NCBI RefSeq assembly: GCF_037975245.1
Contig: NC_092574.1
Span: 23,067,713-23,131,712, forward strand
DNA: 64,000 nucleotides
Reading direction: 5' to 3'
Origin: Apostichopus japonicus
Lineage: Eukaryota > Echinodermata > Holothuroidea > Aspidochirotida > Stichopodidae
Every line of letters begins with the position of its first letter. Positions within the stretch are counted from its first letter, which is position 1. Position numbers and translations under genes: made by a program. Shown here one piece after another: positions 60,311 through 64,000 of this stretch. The notes under the pieces were generated by a model, which worked only from the letters and a program-made list of their open reading frames with translations, was not told where the DNA came from and ran no database searches.

Positions 60311-61953
60311 AGTCTATAGCACTTCAATGAAAGAAAAATTTAAATCTTGAAAAATGCTACACAAAATTTGAAAAGGATGTTATTCCCTGCTTTCACTAGC
60401 AGAAAGCATACAGCAATATTGGAAGAAATGAGACATTTACAAATATGTTAAATCTCATAGGATTATTAGGAAAGTGGATAATTTTAAATAAATTGCTCAC
60501 TTTCACTTTTTTTATCACTCTTATGAAATGTGAGGTTATTTCATGCTATCTTATGTCCAAGCTATTACAGACAGATCTAATTAAAGGAGGATAGATTGTT
60601 GTAAGAAACAGAAAATGTTGTATTTGTTTGGTCCAATATGTTGCTACTGATGTCATTTTACTATAGATATAGACCTTTTTTGATAAAATGTTTCTGATAT
60701 CACAGGGAATATGGCGTAATTTGTGTTTGGATGGCAAGAAACCATTATTCAAAACATTTTGTTATAGACTCTCTTTCCTAATAAATATACATTTTCTACT
60801 GTGATTGACAGTTCCTCTATGCAGGAGTGCTGGTAGAATCGAACAAATAAAACTCCCCATTGCTACCGTGTCTATTGCAGTAGTACTGCTACTAGCGTTG
60901 CAACTGTATGCAATACCTCCAACTGTAATTAACAGCTGATATCGCGAGAGTTAAAAGAGAAGAACATAATTCTAATTCGAAAAGAAGTTCACACTGTGGA
61001 GCCGCCAACATCAACTGTAACTAGTGAATATTGCAGCACTTTTTGTTGGCCACAGCACATCTGGACGTTACGTGTACAAACTAGTAACTGTAGGCCTGTT
61101 TCGTGTTTGGTAGTCAGGCCAGTGGTTGTAGTAACACTGGCACAGCCTTGCCCTTTGCCTTGACGTACTCTTCATGATAAACGGTATGCAATACAGTGGT
61201 TGAGGAGTATTGTACGCAACCAACACTTTGTTGTAACAGTGTATTGCTAATATGGCCCTACTGTGTTAAAGGTGGGACGTATAATGTCACTGCCTATGTG
61301 TGCTGGTTGTAAACTGTAAGGACTGGACCGTCGAACTCCATACATGCCACACCGAACGAGCCAGAGATGAACATTGACGAACTTTGACCCCCTCAAGAGA
61401 CCAGCTTTGAAAGAATGGGCGCAGCGTGCACATTGCCGTGAATACTACGAGTGGGTCCATGCAGTGTTAAGAAAAATTCAAATATATGCCTTTTTTCTGC
61501 CGATTAAAGAAAATTCTGCTGAAAATTGCTATTGCTGAGGCAATTTTCATTGGAAATCTTTGCATGGTGCATACTTATAGCTGATATGGAGTGATACTGT
61601 ACAGAACGTGATGCCAAATGTATCCCTCAACTACCTCCTATTCCTCCTTTAAGATGATAATCAAAGCAGTGTCTTGATGCAGTGTAGTTTGTGCAACACT
61701 TCATAAAATTCAGGTGATTCCTTTATAAACTGCCTATACAAGCAGCTTTCACTTCCATTTGTTACATACTTGTCTATCACAAAATATGTCCTCCTTTGTA
61801 TAACAACTTTGAACTTGTTTACTCCAGACAATAGACTTTGCCAACAATGGTGTACACCATTGTTCACATTCTTCACTTGAACTGTGTGCATGGCTGATCA
61901 TCAATGGTGAATATAAAAGCCAGATGGACACAAATTAAACACAAAACCATGAG

Positions 61954-62045
61954 ATTCCCAGGAAAAGCTGTATTCGCAAGAATACTTGCATTCCCAGGAA
62001 GAGCTGTATTCGCAGGAATACTTGTATTCGCAGGAATACTAGTGT
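61954..62045. repeat. 36-bp minisatellite
   Basis: Two full units beginning ATTCCCAGGAAGAGCTGT and ending GGAATACTTG, plus a partial third (ATTCGCAGGAATACTAGTG). Confidence 0.85.
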
Positions 62046-62869
62046 TAATAGGACTCCAACCTGCAGGCCATTTTTACTAAATGATACAACACTTTGGTTC
62101 ATATCACTTTATTACTACAGCTACAGATCTGAGTCAAGTTTTGAACACTAAATAGATTGGGTCTTGTTGGCAACAGTACGTACATTCAGCCACATCGTTG
62201 CGTGCATTTTGATACAAATTCTCTGTTGCAAACTGACTCTGGTATTTTAAAAAATAAGTACTACCGTCCAGCTTAGCACTGCCTAGTCAGATTTGTTCTC
62301 ACCCAGAGAGGTGAAGTTGAGTAATTCGGTAATTTGCATCATCAATTCATGTTGGTTATTAAAATGACATTGTCCACATTAATAAATGCAAACTAACAAA
62401 TTCAAATATGCAAGGCCGGCACCAGGTGCGGTACATCTGCCTATGAGAGTGTCATGAGCCTAGTCAATTATCAAACTGTGTTTATACTAGCTGCCATGGT
62501 TTTAATATTAGCCCATAATTAAGTTATTTATTAATAAATGGAAAATGTGATCTAGTTTTGCAACAAAATCATAATTTCTTTATACCCGGGTATTCATACT
62601 TACAGCTGTACAGTAATTTTCTTCAATAAGAATTTTATATTTAGTTGTTAAAATTAAGAAAAAAATGAACTTACTGTGAAGCTACAATCAATTCATCTCA
62701 TGCTTTTCAATAAGTAAGTTATACAGTGCTGTTAATTGCAGTACCTACTGACCGAAAGGAAAATTTAGGTTCCAAAACATCTTTATGGTAATATTTCTTG
62801 TTTCATCTGTGCATAATTACACCTTTCCCAAGACAATTTAAGATTCTACAGAGTTACAGTTTATTTGGG

Positions 62870-62975
62870 ATACTTACTGTAACAATGCTAGTATCCTTCA
62901 ATGCTTACTGTACAATACTAGCCTAACATACTGTGCTATCCTAATGATACTATCCTTACAATACTATCCTAAGGA
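62870..62975. repeat. Degenerate repeat of ACAATACTATCCTAA phrases
   Basis: Several imperfect repeats of TACTGTAACAATGCTAGTATCC and ACAATACTATCC. Low complexity; no function suggested. Confidence 0.55.
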
Positions 62976-64000
62976 TTTCTACTTTATGCAAATTTGCACT
63001 GTCACAATTGTAGCAACTTTGACTTAATTGTCAAACATTTTCATCACTAGGGTAATTTTCTTCCTCCCCCCTCTCCCCTTCCCCCTACTTGTCTCTAATG
63101 AATAAAACGATGCCACCTTTTCCATTTAAAATGTATTTGGCACTGTATGATGGTCCAAACTAAAAACATACAGTGGAAATGTGTCTACAGATATTTCCCT
63201 TCCCCACTGTGAGGACTAGGAATGCCATGTTTACTAGCACTTATATATATATCAAATCTTAGGGCAATGAAGGGTCAAAAACCTGACCTCCGAACAATCA
63301 ATTTACCTCCAGGGGCTCACAGTGCTCACATGAGGTCCAAGTGTAAGGGATGAAGAGGTACACCAATTTCACACTCTCACAATTACTCCAAAATGTGGCT
63401 ACTACATCCAGTAGTCCACATAAATGATACCATGGTAAGTAATAACACAGTATATGGGTATGCAGCTACACACTACTCAGAGAAATGTATCAGTCTACAT
63501 ACTTCCTATGAGTTCTAAAGCAACTCTCCACACTCTGGTGCCCACTTCTGAATTTAAAAAAAAAACAAGAGACATCAGAGTATTATCCTAAACAAACACC
63601 TCTACACTATACAGTATTACAATTAATACAAAAAAATACTGTTAAATAAAAATGAATACTTTCAAAACTTTGCACTTTATCACTAATTTTATGAAACGAA
63701 ACTTGATCGATCAAACCTGAATAGGACTGCATAGCCGACAGAACATTTCAGTAAGAAATAGATTCAAGAATTTATTTCCTCAGAAAGCTTACACAATAGT
63801 ACCAAACTTCAAACCACTGTACTGTACCCACTTATGCAAGATATATGCAGGTTAACATGTTTCGGAAAATGTCTTGATTGTTGCTTCATTCTTCTACAAG
63901 TGTACATAATTAGACAGCATACTGTACCTAACAAAAGATTCCCACAGTAGAACTTGTGGGTAAGTAAATGCCATGAAAAGGCCTATTCTGTAGTAATGTC

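Larger units (their letters stand above)
57065..64000. other. Probable AFF intron/upstream sequence, no recognised exon
   Basis: 6.9 kb, AT-rich. The AFF exon at 57064 needs an upstream exon ending with two codon bases, so at least part is intron. I found no match to the AFF N-terminal homology domain. A 150-codon frame (59708-60160, plus) and a 129-codon frame (58206-58595, minus) resemble nothing known. Confidence 0.45.

Noticed and set aside
63489-63556. Possible short minus-strand exon after TTTAAATTCAG
   Set aside because: An acceptor-like site and about 17 codons are open, but there is no similarity to the AFF N-terminus and the phase cannot be tied to the known exons.

Overview
This is eukaryotic nuclear DNA from a metazoan. 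It has intron-rich genes with GT-AG splicing, long AT-rich introns, several short inverted-repeat transposons and a satellite. Three conserved animal genes can be read exon by exon: PIBF1 (CEP90), NUDT6, and an AF4/FMR2-family gene (AFF, lilliputian-like). The style of the non-coding DNA suggests a marine deuterostome invertebrate, perhaps an echinoderm. The species call is inference; the metazoan call is not.

Layout. (1) 1-15930 is satellite-dominated. About 23 copies of a ~179-bp monomer lie on the minus strand (1-4165, cut by the window edge) and about 34 copies lie on the plus strand (9741-15930). They flank a ~5.6-kb non-satellite core (4166-9740). The arrays are inverted and both read outward from the core. 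The core holds a candidate ~2-kb DNA transposon (7379-9350) with a THAP-like zinc-finger fragment. (2) 15931-19853 is intergenic and carries an inverted-repeat MITE, a minisatellite and a second transposon-like element. (3) 19854-32464, minus strand, is the complete PIBF1 coding region in 15 exons (774 codons plus stop). Its introns hold two more MITE copies, a hAT-like MITE with a perfect 8-bp target duplication, and two tandem duplications that contain real splice donors. (4) 32465-33029 is a short head-to-head promoter region. (5) 33030-36655, plus strand, is the complete NUDT6 coding region in 5 exons with an intact Nudix box. (6) 36656-45446 is an AT-rich stretch without recognised genes between two convergent genes, probably containing both 3' UTRs. 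(7) 45447-57064, minus strand, holds the last ten coding exons of the AFF gene (877 codons plus stop), including the whole C-terminal homology domain; its 5' exons lie beyond the recognised part. (8) 57065-64000 has no exon I could recognise and is probably AFF intron or upstream sequence.

How the genes relate. PIBF1 encodes a centriolar-satellite and cilium protein, NUDT6 a Nudix hydrolase, and the AFF protein a scaffold of the super elongation complex. They share no pathway. The functional link visible here is the PIBF1/NUDT6 head-to-head arrangement, which implies a shared promoter. In vertebrates NUDT6 instead lies antisense to FGF2; no FGF gene is visible here.

The most unusual structure is the pair of inverted satellite arrays. 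Most monomers carry a CRE palindrome (TGACGTCA), a TATATAAA box about 80 bp further on and several short dyads, and the two arrays show different higher-order periods.
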